Shown here piece after piece: positions 11,200 to 20,999 of a stretch of DNA of 64,000 nt. This DNA comes from Dipteris shenzhenensis (lineage: Eukaryota > Polypodiophyta > Polypodiopsida > Gleicheniales). The position numbers and the translations under genes were made by a program. The stretch is taken from assembly GCA_047967505.1 (NCBI GenBank), contig CM106540.1; one strand, 5' to 3'. Position 1 is the first letter of the stretch, and each line of letters opens with the position of its first letter. A model generated the notes under the pieces. That model was not told the origin of the DNA. It saw only the letters and a list, made by a program, of their open reading frames with translations, and ran no database searches.

Positions 11200-12875
11200 T
11201 AGGTGTGCAGGTCTACTCTCATGGTCTGAATGTCCCGATTTCCAATATCAAAGTCATCCCCTTGTCCTGGCATGATTGCAGCAACCTCGCTAGCCATAAG
11301 AGCCAAGTACTACCTTGAGGTGGAGCGGCTCTCACAAATAACCATCCTCAGGTTTGTATGTGGATTTGTTCTTAGCACTTGCCCAATAGCCATCAATGCA
11401 CTAGCATATGGATTGCACTCGTGCATCATCCTCTGCAACAACTCCAAAATGCCTGGATCCAAACCAGGCATCCCATGTAAACGGTGTTCTAGTTCATGAT
11501 CAGTATCATACACGTACAACTGTGCAAAACGTGGCATCTCTTGCCTAGCCTCATCCGGCAACAAATTTCCAACCTGATGATACACACTACCATGGACTCG
11601 AAAGTTTTGTATACCCCCATTCCCACGGAACATTTGATCAACATGGGCTCCCAATGAAACAAATGCCATGGCACTATTATAAGCCCTAATGTTTTTCTTA
11701 AATAGTCTGCTTCTAGCATCATGTCCGTGCAGTAGAACTCTCAAAATCTCTGGTGGTTCTTCTAATGGCAACAATGACACACGACCAACTTTGCAACAGT
11801 GCTTGCCCACAACTTGATGCATATGCATTCGCATCTCTTGTTTCCACAGTTGAGCCTGGCAAAAGCTACATGTATGATCCATGGATCCGAGTGCATGAAC
11901 AAAAGGAGCATTGAAGACCAGTGGATACAAAGATGGATGCTCTACATTTTCCCTTGACGGAAAAGTATGCAAGATAGAGAGGCTCCCCCCTGCACCCAAA
12001 ATCACAGCCCTGTTGTGAACAACACGCCTTCGGGCTCTTAAATGAGTAGCATCCTTGGTTGCATCCATATGAGTAGTTGTACATACTACTGGAGCATGTT
12101 CATGCTCATTACATACTATTGGTGCAGTATGGAGGTCCATTCTATTTTCAGCAGTGCATGCTACATTACTGTGCCCATGCATTTGATTATGTTCTCTGCG
12201 TAGGCCAACTTCTACATCCATAGATTCCATTGCCCCCCTCACACTTCTAGCAACTTGTGTTCTCGACCTTGTTCTTTGTATAGCATAAATGCGACGGGCC
12301 GCCCGCGTTAAATCCATTTGAGTACTTGTACCTATTACTGGAGCATGTTCATGCTCATTATCTACAGTTGGTAAAGTATTGACATCCATTGTATTTTCAG
12401 CAATGCATGCTACATTACTGTGCCCATACATTTGGTCCTGTTGTCTGCGAAGGCCGTCTTCTACATCCATAGATTCCACAGCCACCCTCACGCTTCTAAC
12501 TCCTTGTGTTTTCGACCTTGTTCTTTGTATAGCATAACTACGACGGGCCGCCCGCGTTGAATCCATTTGAGTAGGTGTACCTATCACTGAAGCATGTTGA
12601 TGCACTCTACCTACTGTTACTGAAGTATTGAGGTCCATTGTATTTTTAGCCACAATGCATGCTACATTACTACATCCATGTATCTGATTGTGTTGACTGC
12701 AAACTCCTACTTCTACACCCATAGATTCCACAGCCACCCTCATGCTTCTAGCACCTTGTGTTTTAGACCTTGTTCTTTGTATAGCATAAGCACGACGGGC
12801 TGCCCGCATTGAATCCAACAATCTTCTCCTATGAGAACGTATTGAATGTAGCCTCTCTTCTATTTGTCTTGCCAT
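11200..12875 (-). pseudogene. Helitron replicase/helicase N-terminal region, truncated
   Basis: The open frame runs from 12896 to a TAG at 11310; the first ATG is at 12875. The C-terminal half matches the Helitron-like N domain found before the Rep domain of plant Helitrons: 'HTCSFCQAQLWKQEM' (zinc-binding Cys pair), 'LPLEEPPEILRVLL', 'NIRAYNSAMAFVSLGAHVD', 'VYHQVGNLLP', 'FAQLYVYDTDHELEHRL'. Reading through the TAG, the same frame continues with 'MASEVAAIMPGQGDD' and 'RDI', the next conserved Helitron block, and is lost near 11.2 kb where gypsy sequence begins. The Rep HUH motif and helicase are absent, so only a 5' portion is left. The N-terminal third is three tandem repeats (see 12066-12815). 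Minus-strand neighbours upstream may belong to the same element. Confidence 0.85.
12066..12815 (-). repeat. Three tandem ~250-bp in-frame repeats in Helitron ORF
   Basis: Three consecutive units of 84, 83 and 83 codons (12815-12564, 12563-12315, 12314-12066) each begin near 'RAARRxYAIQRTRS' and contain 'SNVAC' and 'THM/TQM' ends. A fourth partial start follows. All lengths keep the reading frame. Units are diverged at many residues, so the expansion is old or under selection. Confidence 0.9.
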
Positions 12876-12896
12876 CTTCTGTATCCACTCAACCAA

Positions 12897-13331
12897 CTAC
12901 ATAAATATCTATTCCTCAAAGGGAAAAATAGATTAATCAAATAACTTATGCATCATCCCTAACCATGACAAAGCCATCCCTTTCCCATCTATCTAAAATT
13001 GAGAGCGGACCATCTATGCATTGAACCCATTATCTTTGGTAAGAGTAATGCTCATATTTTTTCAACATGTGAGCAAAATACAATACCATATGTGCAACCA
13101 TCATTTGAAACATAAAAACCAAAGCTAACATATCTAAAAAAACTCAAAGTTGACCATCTCAAAAAAAGTATAAGCATTGCATCAACATTTATGCAAAGAA
13201 ATTACAAATATTTGAGTATATCTTAAATAAAACAAAAATGGGAAGGAACAATAGGCAATTCAAATATTGAATTAAATTAGCTTCCATTGCCATATATATG
13301 TCAAATGAAAGTAAATATAATCATTTGCAAA
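12897..13331. other. AT-rich spacer
   Basis: No ORF or motif is supported. It lies between the Helitron ORF and a 102-bp tandem duplication and may be the element's intergenic or intronic part. Confidence 0.4.
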
Positions 13332-13536
13332 AAACTTGTCTTGCCAAATAACATAAGGGCAACCCAACTACATGAATCCCATAGAAGCATTTGGGATTCC
13401 AGTACAAAAAGTGACATAAAAGTCTCAGGAGTCAAACTTGTCTTGCCAAATAACATAAGGGCAACCCAAGTACATGAATCCCATAGAAGCATTTGGGATT
13501 CCAGTACAAAAAAGTGACATAAAAGTCTTAGGAGTC
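13332..13536. repeat. 102-bp tandem duplication
   Basis: Two adjacent copies, 13332-13433 and 13434-13536, differ at only a few bases (for example ACTACATG/AGTACATG, one extra A in the poly-A run, CTCAGG/CTTAGG). The low divergence suggests a fairly recent duplication. Confidence 0.95.
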
Positions 13537-13538
13537 TC

Positions 13539-14279
13539 TTAATTGTCACGGGTTGCGACCTGCTCTAGTTTACGGCTCATCCTGGTCATCAAAGCAGTTA
13601 GCCTATTTAAACCAACTTTGAACATTGACACCTCAGTGGACAGTAGCTGAACTTGTTCTTTCAGCTTATCAACTTGTAGTCTACACCCATTCTCACATAC
13701 AACTGCCCCTTCTCCACCTCTCCCCAAAATCTACTGCATCCATTGATTAGATTCCTTAACGCTATTCTCAATTTGAGAAATCCTTGCAATGAGAGTTCCA
13801 GGGAATTCTGCCATGCCCTGCGCTATTACTGCAGCACCATCTGAATGGATTTCTCCCCACAAAGACCCCAAATATCATGTGTTCATGGCACATGCATCCT
13901 TATTATTCTCGTACATGGCTTGAATGGACTTTAAAAGATTGTAATGACTTGAATGCTCAGTTGCATGGGTTGAAGCTCTCCCCCTTGTAAGTCGTTTCAT
14001 TATATTAGCAATGCGACGTTCGCGGCTAGACTTAAAACGCTTTGAAGGCAACTTGGGACCGTGATTTGCTCCATGGGTTGAAGTCTCGGCCCTTGCCAAA
14101 ACTTGATTTATCACATGAAGGCTATCTGGCTCAGGAAAAGATGACAACACAATGTCAGAAATTGCAGAGCCCTCCAACCTAGCAGCTCGCTTCATTGCCC
14201 GAAGGCTTTGTCGCCCATGGAAACCCGACTCCCCAAGATTTGGAACAACGGTAGAAGCCATTTCTGGAGCTGCATCCAT
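13539..14279 (-). pseudogene. Broken ORF of unknown family with coiled-coil C-terminus
   Basis: One minus-strand frame is protein-like from an ATG at 14279 to a TAA at about 13539, interrupted by a TGA near 13876 and a TAG near 13729. The N-terminal part is basic ('SKRFKSSRERRIANIMKRL'), compatible with nucleic-acid binding; the C-terminal 60 residues form a heptad-rich coiled coil ('LKEQVQLLSTEVSMFKVGL'). Length with stops ignored is about 245 codons. It lies 5' of the Helitron ORF on the same strand, so it may be an accessory ORF or a 5' exon of that element. I do not recognise a named domain. Confidence 0.4.
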
Positions 14280-14291
14280 AACAAAATACAA

Positions 14292-14714
14292 AAACCTTTT
14301 CAGGTATGTATTGGCTCAATTGTATAATTGGATCACACAGATTCCATAGAACAAACATGAGCAGAAATGAATTGCCATAGGAGGTAGATACCCAAAGATT
14401 GTAGCCCATCTCCTCTCAGCAAAGAATTTGGAATCAAGTTGGATGGATTGAGATATTTGTGAATGAGCTCGTGCCAAGCACTCGTGCAAATATTTTCCGA
14501 TTCAAAGGTGGTAAGTTGCTTAGAGTGACCAAGGATATGGTGGTAGGAAGTAGAAATCATAGGACATGTTAAAAGGAGAAATCGACATGGAAGGCACATG
14601 GCCCTAGCGTCTATTTCAAAAATCAAATCCCCCTAACCTCCCCTTGCCATGCATTAGCCTCCTCTAACGAACCCTAAATCTAAGACCTTAGTCCTATGAC
14701 TTCTACTTCCTACA
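14292..14714. other. Spacer, no gene seen
   Basis: Short ORFs exist on both strands but none shows a motif or coding composition. It separates the Helitron-side ORFs from the duplicated PPR upstream region. Confidence 0.4.
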
Positions 14715-15127
14715 ATCTTACTGTCTGCTCATGAAGGTGCTCCTGGGAAAGATACAATTAACTTTGGAGCTTTCATATCCAACCACATCATGGACTTATT
14801 TCACTTCTGTCCACCATTATATTTTGCTCTGTGTGTGTGTGTGTGTAGCCCCATCTATCATCCAATCGCCTCATCTCTCGAGCTTAGTTCTCATGGCTAT
14901 AAAGCACATGACGTGAAACACACTTAATCCTTTACTCTCCTTGAGAAGCAAGACTAACTTCTGAAAGAGGTTAGATTAGATCACTTAGGGAAGAGGATGC
15001 TGGCTTATCTCTAGACATACTGCCAGCTCGATGCTCCTAAGAAAATACAAATACCTTTAATGATTACTGATCCAAACACATCATGGCCTTGTCTTATTTC
15101 ACTTCTGCCTACCATTATATTTCTCGT

Positions 15128-15164
<37 letters not shown>

Positions 15165-15290
15165 GTAGCCCCACCTATCATCCAATCGCCTCACGTCTCA
15201 AGCTTAGTTCTCATGGCTATAGTCCACATGACATGAAACATATTTGATGCTTTACTCTCATGAGAAGCAAGGCTAGAGATCAACTCTAAA
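14715..15290 (+). repeat. Diverged ~300-bp tandem duplication upstream of the PPR gene
   Basis: Copy 1 (about 14715-14990) and copy 2 (about 15010-15290) share the string of blocks 'GCTCCT..GAAA.ATACAA', 'CACATCATGG', 'CTTATTTCACTTCTG', 'ACCATTATATTT', 'TAGCCCCA.CTATCATCC', 'AAGCTTAGTTCTCATGGCTAT' and 'GAGAAGCAAG'. A dinucleotide microsatellite lies at the same place in both copies but is (TG)n at about 14830-14846 and (CT)n at about 15130-15161. The array ends about 190 bp before the PPR ATG, so it probably forms promoter or 5' UTR. CT-rich tracts near plant start sites are common. Confidence 0.85.
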
Positions 15291-15429
15291 GATCACATGG
15301 CTAACCCAAATATCTTCGCTGATTCTCGTGTGATGAGATAGGCATCTTTTAACATGCCTCAATCGAAGAAGAGCGCTTTCTTTGCCTAGTGAGGACTATC
15401 GGCGTTTTATGTCCACTTGATTTAGTTGC

Positions 15430-15537
15430 ATGGCTGCCCGGTTTGAGGTCTCAACCTGTAAGGGTGGAACAATTGTCCATGAGGAACTCCTTGTATCGGA
15501 TTCTCACTGCAGGACAAGAGGTTTGCCCTTCTCTTAA
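15430..15537 (+). promoter_or_regulatory. Possible upstream ORF overlapping the PPR start
   Basis: An out-of-frame ATG at 15430 opens 35 codons and stops at 15535-15537, overlapping the first in-frame ATG of the PPR gene at 15479. A shorter upstream ATG at 15409 gives three codons. If the transcript starts upstream of these, they would lower initiation at 15479. The transcript start is not known. Confidence 0.35.
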
Positions 15538-17935
15538 CTCTAGGAATAACTCTGACCCAAGGTCCGTGAAGGAATGTGTGAATCGCTTAGACAATTTTGG
15601 TAGTTTCACAAGTTCTTCCTCAATCGCCTCTTTTTTGCGATGGTGTGGGGACACGAAGGCCCTGTGGGATGGCAAACGCATCCATCAGCACATCATCATA
15701 AGTGGACTTGATGAAAACAAGGTTTTAGTAAACCTGCTTGTACAGATGTATGGCAACTGTGGAGCTCTACAGGATGCACGTCACTTGTTTGCCAAATTGT
15801 ACGAACGCGATCAGTTTTCTTGGAATTTCATGATTCTTGGGTATGGACGACATGGGTTTATGACAGAGGCCTTGGACCTCTTGGACGAGATGGACTCCGA
15901 CGGAGTCAGACCAGACAAGTTTATATTTGCCAGCACTCTTTCTGCTTGTGCTGGCATATCTGCCCTTGCTGCAGGTAAGACGCTACATGCTCTTATTATG
16001 GCACATGGATTTGAGTCAGATGTTGTCTTGGGCAATGCCATTGTAAACATGTATGGAAAGTGTGGCAGTTTGGAAGATGCGAAAACAGTGTTTGACAAGA
16101 TGCCTAAGCGGAGTGAGGCCTCATGGAATGCCATAATTTCAGGGTATGGCCAACATGGACAAGGCCAGGATGCCATTGAATTCTTTGACCGAATGCAAAA
16201 GGAAGGGGTGATGCCAAACACCGTCACCTTTGTCAGCATCATTTCTGCATGTGCCAGCCAGGCATCCTTAGCAGAGGGCAAGAGAATGCATGCACGTCTG
16301 GTAGGCAGTGGATATGAGTTGCATCTTGTTTTAGGGAACTCACTTGTGAACATGTATGGGAAGTGTGGCAGCCTTGAAGAAGCAAGAGGGCTGCTTGACA
16401 ATTTGCCCCAGCGGAGCACGGTCTCGTGGAACGCTATGATTACATCATATGCTCAACATGGCCAGGGTAGGGAGGCCTTTCAGCTTTTTCACAACATGCT
16501 TTTGCAAGGTGCAATTCCAAGCAAAATTACATTTCTTGGTATTCTGCCTGCATTTGACAGCTACACAAATATAATGGAATGCAAGCAGCTGCATGCCCGC
16601 ATCATGGGAAGTGGTTTAGAGTTGGATATTGCAGTACAAAGCTGCCTTATCACTATGTATGGCAGGTGTGGTTGCCTTGATGATGCACAAAAGATATTTC
16701 ATCTAATGCATGAGTACGATGCCTTTTCTTGGAATGCCCTGATCTCAGAATACAGCTCAGAATACAGCCAGCGAGATAATGGCAAAGCTGCCATCCAATT
16801 CTTTCACCAAATGCAGCAGGAAGGTGTAGTACCAGATAAGGTTACCTTTCTGAGCATTCTTTCAGGGTGTTCTAGCCAAGCATCCCTAACTGAAGGCAAG
16901 CATATCCATGCTCGCATTGTAGGCAGCAGAGTTGAGTCAGATATTGTTCTGGGAAGTGCCCTTGTGAACATGTATGGAAAGTGTGGCAGTCTGCAGGATG
17001 CCCAGATGGTGTTTTCTGAAATGCCTGAACGAAACAGGTATACATGGACTGCTATGATTGCAGCCTATTCCCAGCATGGGCAGGGTAATGATGCCATGCT
17101 GTGCTTTGAGCAAATGCAGTGGGAAGGGATAATGCCAAACAAGATATCGTTTCTATGCATGCTTTCTGCATGTGCCAATCAGGCAACCCTCACAGATGGC
17201 AAGCTCGTGCATGCCTGTGTTGTGAGCAGTGGATTTGACTCTGATGTTATGGTGGGTAATGCCCTTGTCTCCTTGTATGCCAAGTGTGGTAGCCTTGCGG
17301 ATGCAAGGAAAACATTTAACATAATGCCTGAACGGAATCTTGTCTCGTGGACTGCCATCATTGTAGCCTATGCTCAGCATGGACAGGGCAATGATGCCCT
17401 TCTCCTGTTTGACGAAATGCAGCAGGAAGGTGTGATGCCAGACAAGGTTACTTACGTTGGAATTCTTTCTGCTTGTAGCCATGCTGGTCTTGTGGATGAG
17501 GGTTCGCGTGTTTTTCTTTCTATGACCCAACTTCATGGCATAACATCCACACAGGATCATTATAATTGCATGATTGATCTATTCGCGAGGGCAGGGCGTT
17601 TGGATGAGGCCGAGGATCTCATGCATAAGATGCCTCTCCGACCTACTGCTGTTTCATGGTTGACATTGCTTGGTGCCTGCAGAAACCAGGTTGATATTGA
17701 GCGAGGAGAACGTGTTGCAAAGTGGGTGTCCGATTTGGGTTTGGAGGATCCTTCACTACTTGTTACCCTCTCAAACTTGTACATGGCCGCTGGCAGGATG
17801 CTTGACGCAGCACATGCGATAAATGAGATATGGGTAAAACAACAGCAACTAGGCATCAACTCAACTGAGGGGAATGGTTGGCTGCATGCTTTGGCCTGTC
17901 ATCAAGAACAATTGAAGGAGGAACTTTATGCGTAA
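15479..17935 (+). CDS. PLS-class pentatricopeptide repeat protein, E-type
   Basis: Intronless gene of 818 codons from the first in-frame ATG (15479); the frame is open back to a GTG at 15389 but no earlier in-frame ATG exists. From about residue 45 to 720 the protein is a run of PPR motifs in P-L-S triplets, with phrases such as 'MYGKCGSLEDA', 'SWNAIISGYGQHGQG' and 'VTFVSIISACASQASL'. Residues about 722-785 form an E domain ('PTAVSWLTLLGACRN', 'VTLSNLYMAAGRM'), followed by a short unrelated tail; there is no DYW deaminase domain. Such proteins enter mitochondria or plastids and bind single-stranded RNA one base per motif, usually for C-to-U (in ferns also U-to-C) editing with a deaminase partner. 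A 12-bp duplication at 16745-16768 adds four residues inside one repeat. A clear transit peptide is not obvious. The gene is the only long intact host ORF in the window. Confidence 0.93.
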   Translation: MRNSLYRILTAGQEVCPSLNSRNNSDPRSVKECVNRLDNFGSFTSSSSIASFLRWCGDTKALWDGKRIHQHIIISGLDENKVLVNLLVQMYGNCGALQDARHLFAKLYERDQFSWNFMILGYGRHGFMTEALDLLDEMDSDGVRPDKFIFASTLSACAGISALAAGKTLHALIMAHGFESDVVLGNAIVNMYGKCGSLEDAKTVFDKMPKRSEASWNAIISGYGQHGQGQDAIEFFDRMQKEGVMPNTVTFVSIISACASQASLAEGKRMHARLVGSGYELHLVLGNSLVNMYGKCGSLEEARGLLDNLPQRSTVSWNAMITSYAQHGQGREAFQLFHNMLLQGAIPSKITFLGILPAFDSYTNIMECKQLHARIMGSGLELDIAVQSCLITMYGRCGCLDDAQKIFHLMHEYDAFSWNALISEYSSEYSQRDNGKAAIQFFHQMQQEGVVPDKVTFLSILSGCSSQASLTEGKHIHARIVGSRVESDIVLGSALVNMYGKCGSLQDAQMVFSEMPERNRYTWTAMIAAYSQHGQGNDAMLCFEQMQWEGIMPNKISFLCMLSACANQATLTDGKLVHACVVSSGFDSDVMVGNALVSLYAKCGSLADARKTFNIMPERNLVSWTAIIVAYAQHGQGNDALLLFDEMQQEGVMPDKVTYVGILSACSHAGLVDEGSRVFLSMTQLHGITSTQDHYNCMIDLFARAGRLDEAEDLMHKMPLRPTAVSWLTLLGACRNQVDIERGERVAKWVSDLGLEDPSLLVTLSNLYMAAGRMLDAAHAINEIWVKQQQLGINSTEGNGWLHALACHQEQLKEELYA

Positions 17936-18015
17936 ACGTTAATTGGACACATTGAGTAGGCAACAGAGGGCAAGGTTTGCAGTTTCATAAACTCCTGCTG
18001 CAAGGGCTGAGGTAA

Positions 18016-18021
18016 AATAAA
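18016..18021 (+). terminator. Candidate polyadenylation signal of the PPR gene
   Basis: AATAAA lies 81 bases after the TAA stop. Plant poly(A) signals are loose, so this is the nearest good match rather than proof. Confidence 0.35.
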
Positions 18022-19283
18022 AGCTTTGTCATCAGCGTAAGCTATCTGCAGATTTCCTTTTTACCAGCACAGTGGTGGCTCGTGCAATTAAGTTAACGCT
18101 CAACAGCTACTCTGCAAGCAGTTTTGTCTTCAAGGGCAGGTCCCAGAAAAGTGAAAAAGTCTACCGTCACAGTGAGGTGATCATTATTTTCCTTTTTTTC
18201 AGCATGCTGTAATTTCTTTTAGTAAGTTAATGTGGCACATGCTGAGACTAGAGTGACCAGATTCATCTCCAAGATAGATCACGTGTGGTGAGATTCTTTG
18301 GTGGTCTCTGTTATTTTCATGGTTGTCTTACCATTGTGGTCCTGTCCGGGTCTGTGACAGGACTCTAAACATCAACAGAAGGTGGACAGCCTTCAGGTCC
18401 ATGCAGTCCATCTTGCTATTTGACCAATATGGCAGAATTTCCAAATTGATCCATCGGCAGTTGAGAATGTATGTGCTTTTGCTGCTAGCACAACACCTCA
18501 GCAGAAGGGACGTTTCCATGGAGCATTTTCAAGTAAGCACCAAGGTATGCCTAAACTTACAGGATTGGTGGTGTTGCAGTAGTGGTTATAAAGCAACTAA
18601 GCTTAAGGGTACGGTGCTTGAATTCCTTAACAGTTGATTACACTGAAGAGGATGGCTTTTGTATGAACTAGAAGATTTGGAGAAGTAGGCGGGAAGACAC
18701 GAAAAAAATGTCTAGTAACCAAGAATTTTCAAGTATGCTTGTCATTTCATGTACAGTTATGTCAAAGGAATTTCAATTGATTCAAGATCATACAGCAGGA
18801 ATTTGTTTGTTTAGGTAGATATGTGCTTGCACCCCCTACATACTTTCTTGCAGCTTGAGTTCCTACTTTTTGGATTTTACCAGGAAGGTCAACACTTGCA
18901 TGATTAAGTTCATCAATATTTCAGGCCTTGGGCTGCAGAATATAGGGCAAGCGATACTTCAACTCCTAAGTTATGAAGGGCAAAGCAATCAATCAGAGGA
19001 CTAGAAGCAACGAAGTACCCTGCATCGAAATGATGCGTATAACTAGACGACCACCATGTAGCCCATATCTATGTGTGAGCCTCTCCTCATCAGGGCATAG
19101 GCAAGCAGCCAATGAGCCAAAGAGCAGGGGCATGGTAGGCCAATCAGGCAACCTTATACCCTTGGTATGGCTGTCCATACAGCGTAGGAGCAGCCTTGGT
19201 TTGCCATGCAAGTGAAGGGGCTGTAAATGCTGCCAAAGCCACATAGGGTCAGAGCAAAAAGTGCAAGGTCGATGTTTTTGATC

Positions 19284-19305
19284 AAAAGTCAGCATGCTGA
19301 CTTTT
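19284..19305. repeat. Perfect 22-bp palindrome
   Basis: AAAAGTCAGCA is followed directly by its reverse complement and a further run of T. It could form a hairpin or cruciform; function unknown. Confidence 0.8.
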
Positions 19306-19803
19306 TTTGGTTGATGTCAAGGGGACATTAGGGGAAAAAGTCACCAAATGGTGAGTCTAGAGGGATGCGGATTCTTTTGCTCTCTCTGAGAGTAGCTCAT
19401 CTGTAAAAAGTTGTCGATATTTGCAAGCCTGTAACTTCTGATTACCAAACTCAAGTATGGGCTTGTACAACATCAATTCACATGGCAAGACCTGGTCTAA
19501 TGCTGTAGTAGTTTGCCATAAAAACAGTAATAATGAATTCTTGTCATATTAAAATGCGTTACAAAGATGTGCATAATTTTACCTCACAGCTGCCATGAAA
19601 CCAAACATTAAACAGCATTAACTTATTGACACTTGAACATATTTATATCAACTCAAGACTAAAGAGTTGCTTACTACACGTAAGTATACTATAGGTTTAT
19701 CAAACAAGTTGTATTTGGGTTTAGTCCTTAACCTTTTCCATGCTTGAAGTTGACCTTTTTGGTAGAGTTTTGACCATTGACCAGCCACCTTGTCATTGGT
19801 GTT

Positions 19804-19804
<1 letters not shown>

Positions 19805-19835
<31 letters not shown>
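19805..19835. repeat. (GA)n microsatellite
   Basis: Uninterrupted GA dinucleotides, about 15 units. Confidence 0.95.
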
Positions 19836-19838
<3 letters not shown>

Positions 19839-19971
19839 TACAAATAGATGTAGCAATTGAGCTATCCTTTTGGCTTACCACTTGTGCAGCCTTGAGATCT
19901 TTGTGATGAAGATCTCTAGAATCATCTATTTGCAAAATTTGTAATAAATTTGGTAGGAATTTCTATTGTCT

Positions 19972-20030
19972 GACTTTATGATGGATGCTCTTTATGATGG
20001 ATACTCTCTATGATGGATGCTCTCTTTTAA
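19972..20030. repeat. Short tandem repeat, ~20-bp unit
   Basis: Three copies of TTATGATGGATGCTCT-like sequence with small changes. Confidence 0.8.
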
Positions 20031-20399
20031 TTTTAAGTTATGCTTAGTGGGCATGCATAGATTTTAGTTCTCGAGTTCCATGCATGTCACATGGCTATGC
20101 TTATTTTATTACCTCATGCGTGTTGCAATGGTTTTATCAACTAGTCACTTACAACTCCTTGTTTTTGTTTGCCAATTTCATGAGAAGGTATTGACTTTAG
20201 GTGCAATGCGTTTCGATAGGGTCATAAACTTTATAAGCTTTACATTTGTACCTTCCTTTACAATTTCATGACCGTCATTTATCCTTGACTTAGGCATGCA
20301 GGTTTCCTACATTACATTGGCCTTCTTTTGGGTATTTGGTATATTCGTTTGTATATCTAAGTTGATAAGTTTGAATCAACCTTATCAAAACCCATGTTG
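20031..20399. other. AT-rich spacer
   Basis: No gene seen; the ORF at 20080-20271 has no motif. Confidence 0.4.
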
Positions 20400-20890
20400 G
20401 AATCAAAGGATTTCAAATTATGGTGTTCAAGCACAAGATTTGTGATTTTTGAATTGTCTTCTTAGCAACATCAAAATGTATGCTTTTTGGACTTGAAATG
20501 TATTGCATCTTAATGCATAGTTGTTTTATGGTGTTCTTAAACTATATTTCCTCATGGATGGGAATCAAATACACTAATGAAATTCCCATTCAACACTACC
20601 ATTATATTGGAACCAAGTGTGCACAATGCCACACCAAAATATGGGGGTTATGGACTTGTAAAATCTAATGTGTATTAGTCTCATGGTATTCAAGCACAAG
20701 ATTTGTGACTTCCAAGTTCAATAATGAAATTCATACTAAAATCAAGTGCCAAGGCCACACCAAAAGTACTGGTCAAGGACTTGAAAAATCTACTAGTGTT
20801 AACATGCAATAGTTCCATGGTGTTCAATCAAAAGATACATGGCCTTTGAATTGTCTACTTGGCAACACTAAAAGGGACTGAGGTTCATCA
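20400..20890. repeat. Diverged tandem repeat, units of roughly 250 bp
   Basis: The phrase TTCAAGCACAAGATTTGTGA occurs at about 20428 and 20690, and a weaker third copy (TTCAATCAAAAGATACATGG) near 20823. Each is followed by similar blocks: CTTGGCAACA, AAGTG..CAA.GCCACACCAAAA, and GGACTTG.AAAATCTA.T. The units are interleaved and diverged. No ORF is supported. Confidence 0.65.
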
Positions 20891-20999
20891 ATCAAGAATC
20901 TGTGGCAATGATAAATGTCAACGGCTATTTAGGGAGCAGGAAGGAGGTTGAGGCATGCAAGTTGTAGGCTGTCGTGGCTTCCATCCAAAAGGACATTAC

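Larger units (their letters stand above)
7771..11200 (-). pseudogene. Ty3/gypsy retrotransposon pol, decayed
   Basis: A pol polyprotein can be followed on the minus strand through frameshifts and stops: a Pro/Glu-rich, Lys-rich linker (11165-10505), reverse transcriptase (about 10340-9560), RNase H (about 9480-8980), integrase zinc/core region (8871-8202) and an integrase C-terminal GPY/F module ('GMGPYHIVEI', near 7900). Pol ends at a TAG at 7773-7771. The domain order RT-RH-INT and the GPY/F module identify Ty3/gypsy (Metaviridae). No LTR, primer site or polypurine tract was found, and the 5' side is cut off by Helitron sequence near 11.2 kb. Plus-strand ORFs over this span are shadows. Confidence 0.9.
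17936..19800. other. PPR 3' flank without another gene
   Basis: Contains the likely 3' UTR. Short ORFs at 18323-18637, 18973-19215 and 19648-19935 have no recognisable motif. A perfect 22-bp palindrome followed by T residues lies at 19284-19305. Confidence 0.5.

Noticed and set aside
15389-15478. PPR start at the upstream GTG
   Set aside because: A nuclear plant gene should start at ATG; the first in-frame ATG is at 15479 and the upstream 30 codons show no targeting-peptide features.
15451-17859. Minus-strand ORFs of 60-202 codons across the PPR gene
   Set aside because: They are antisense shadows of the PPR repeats, which repeat with the repeat period.
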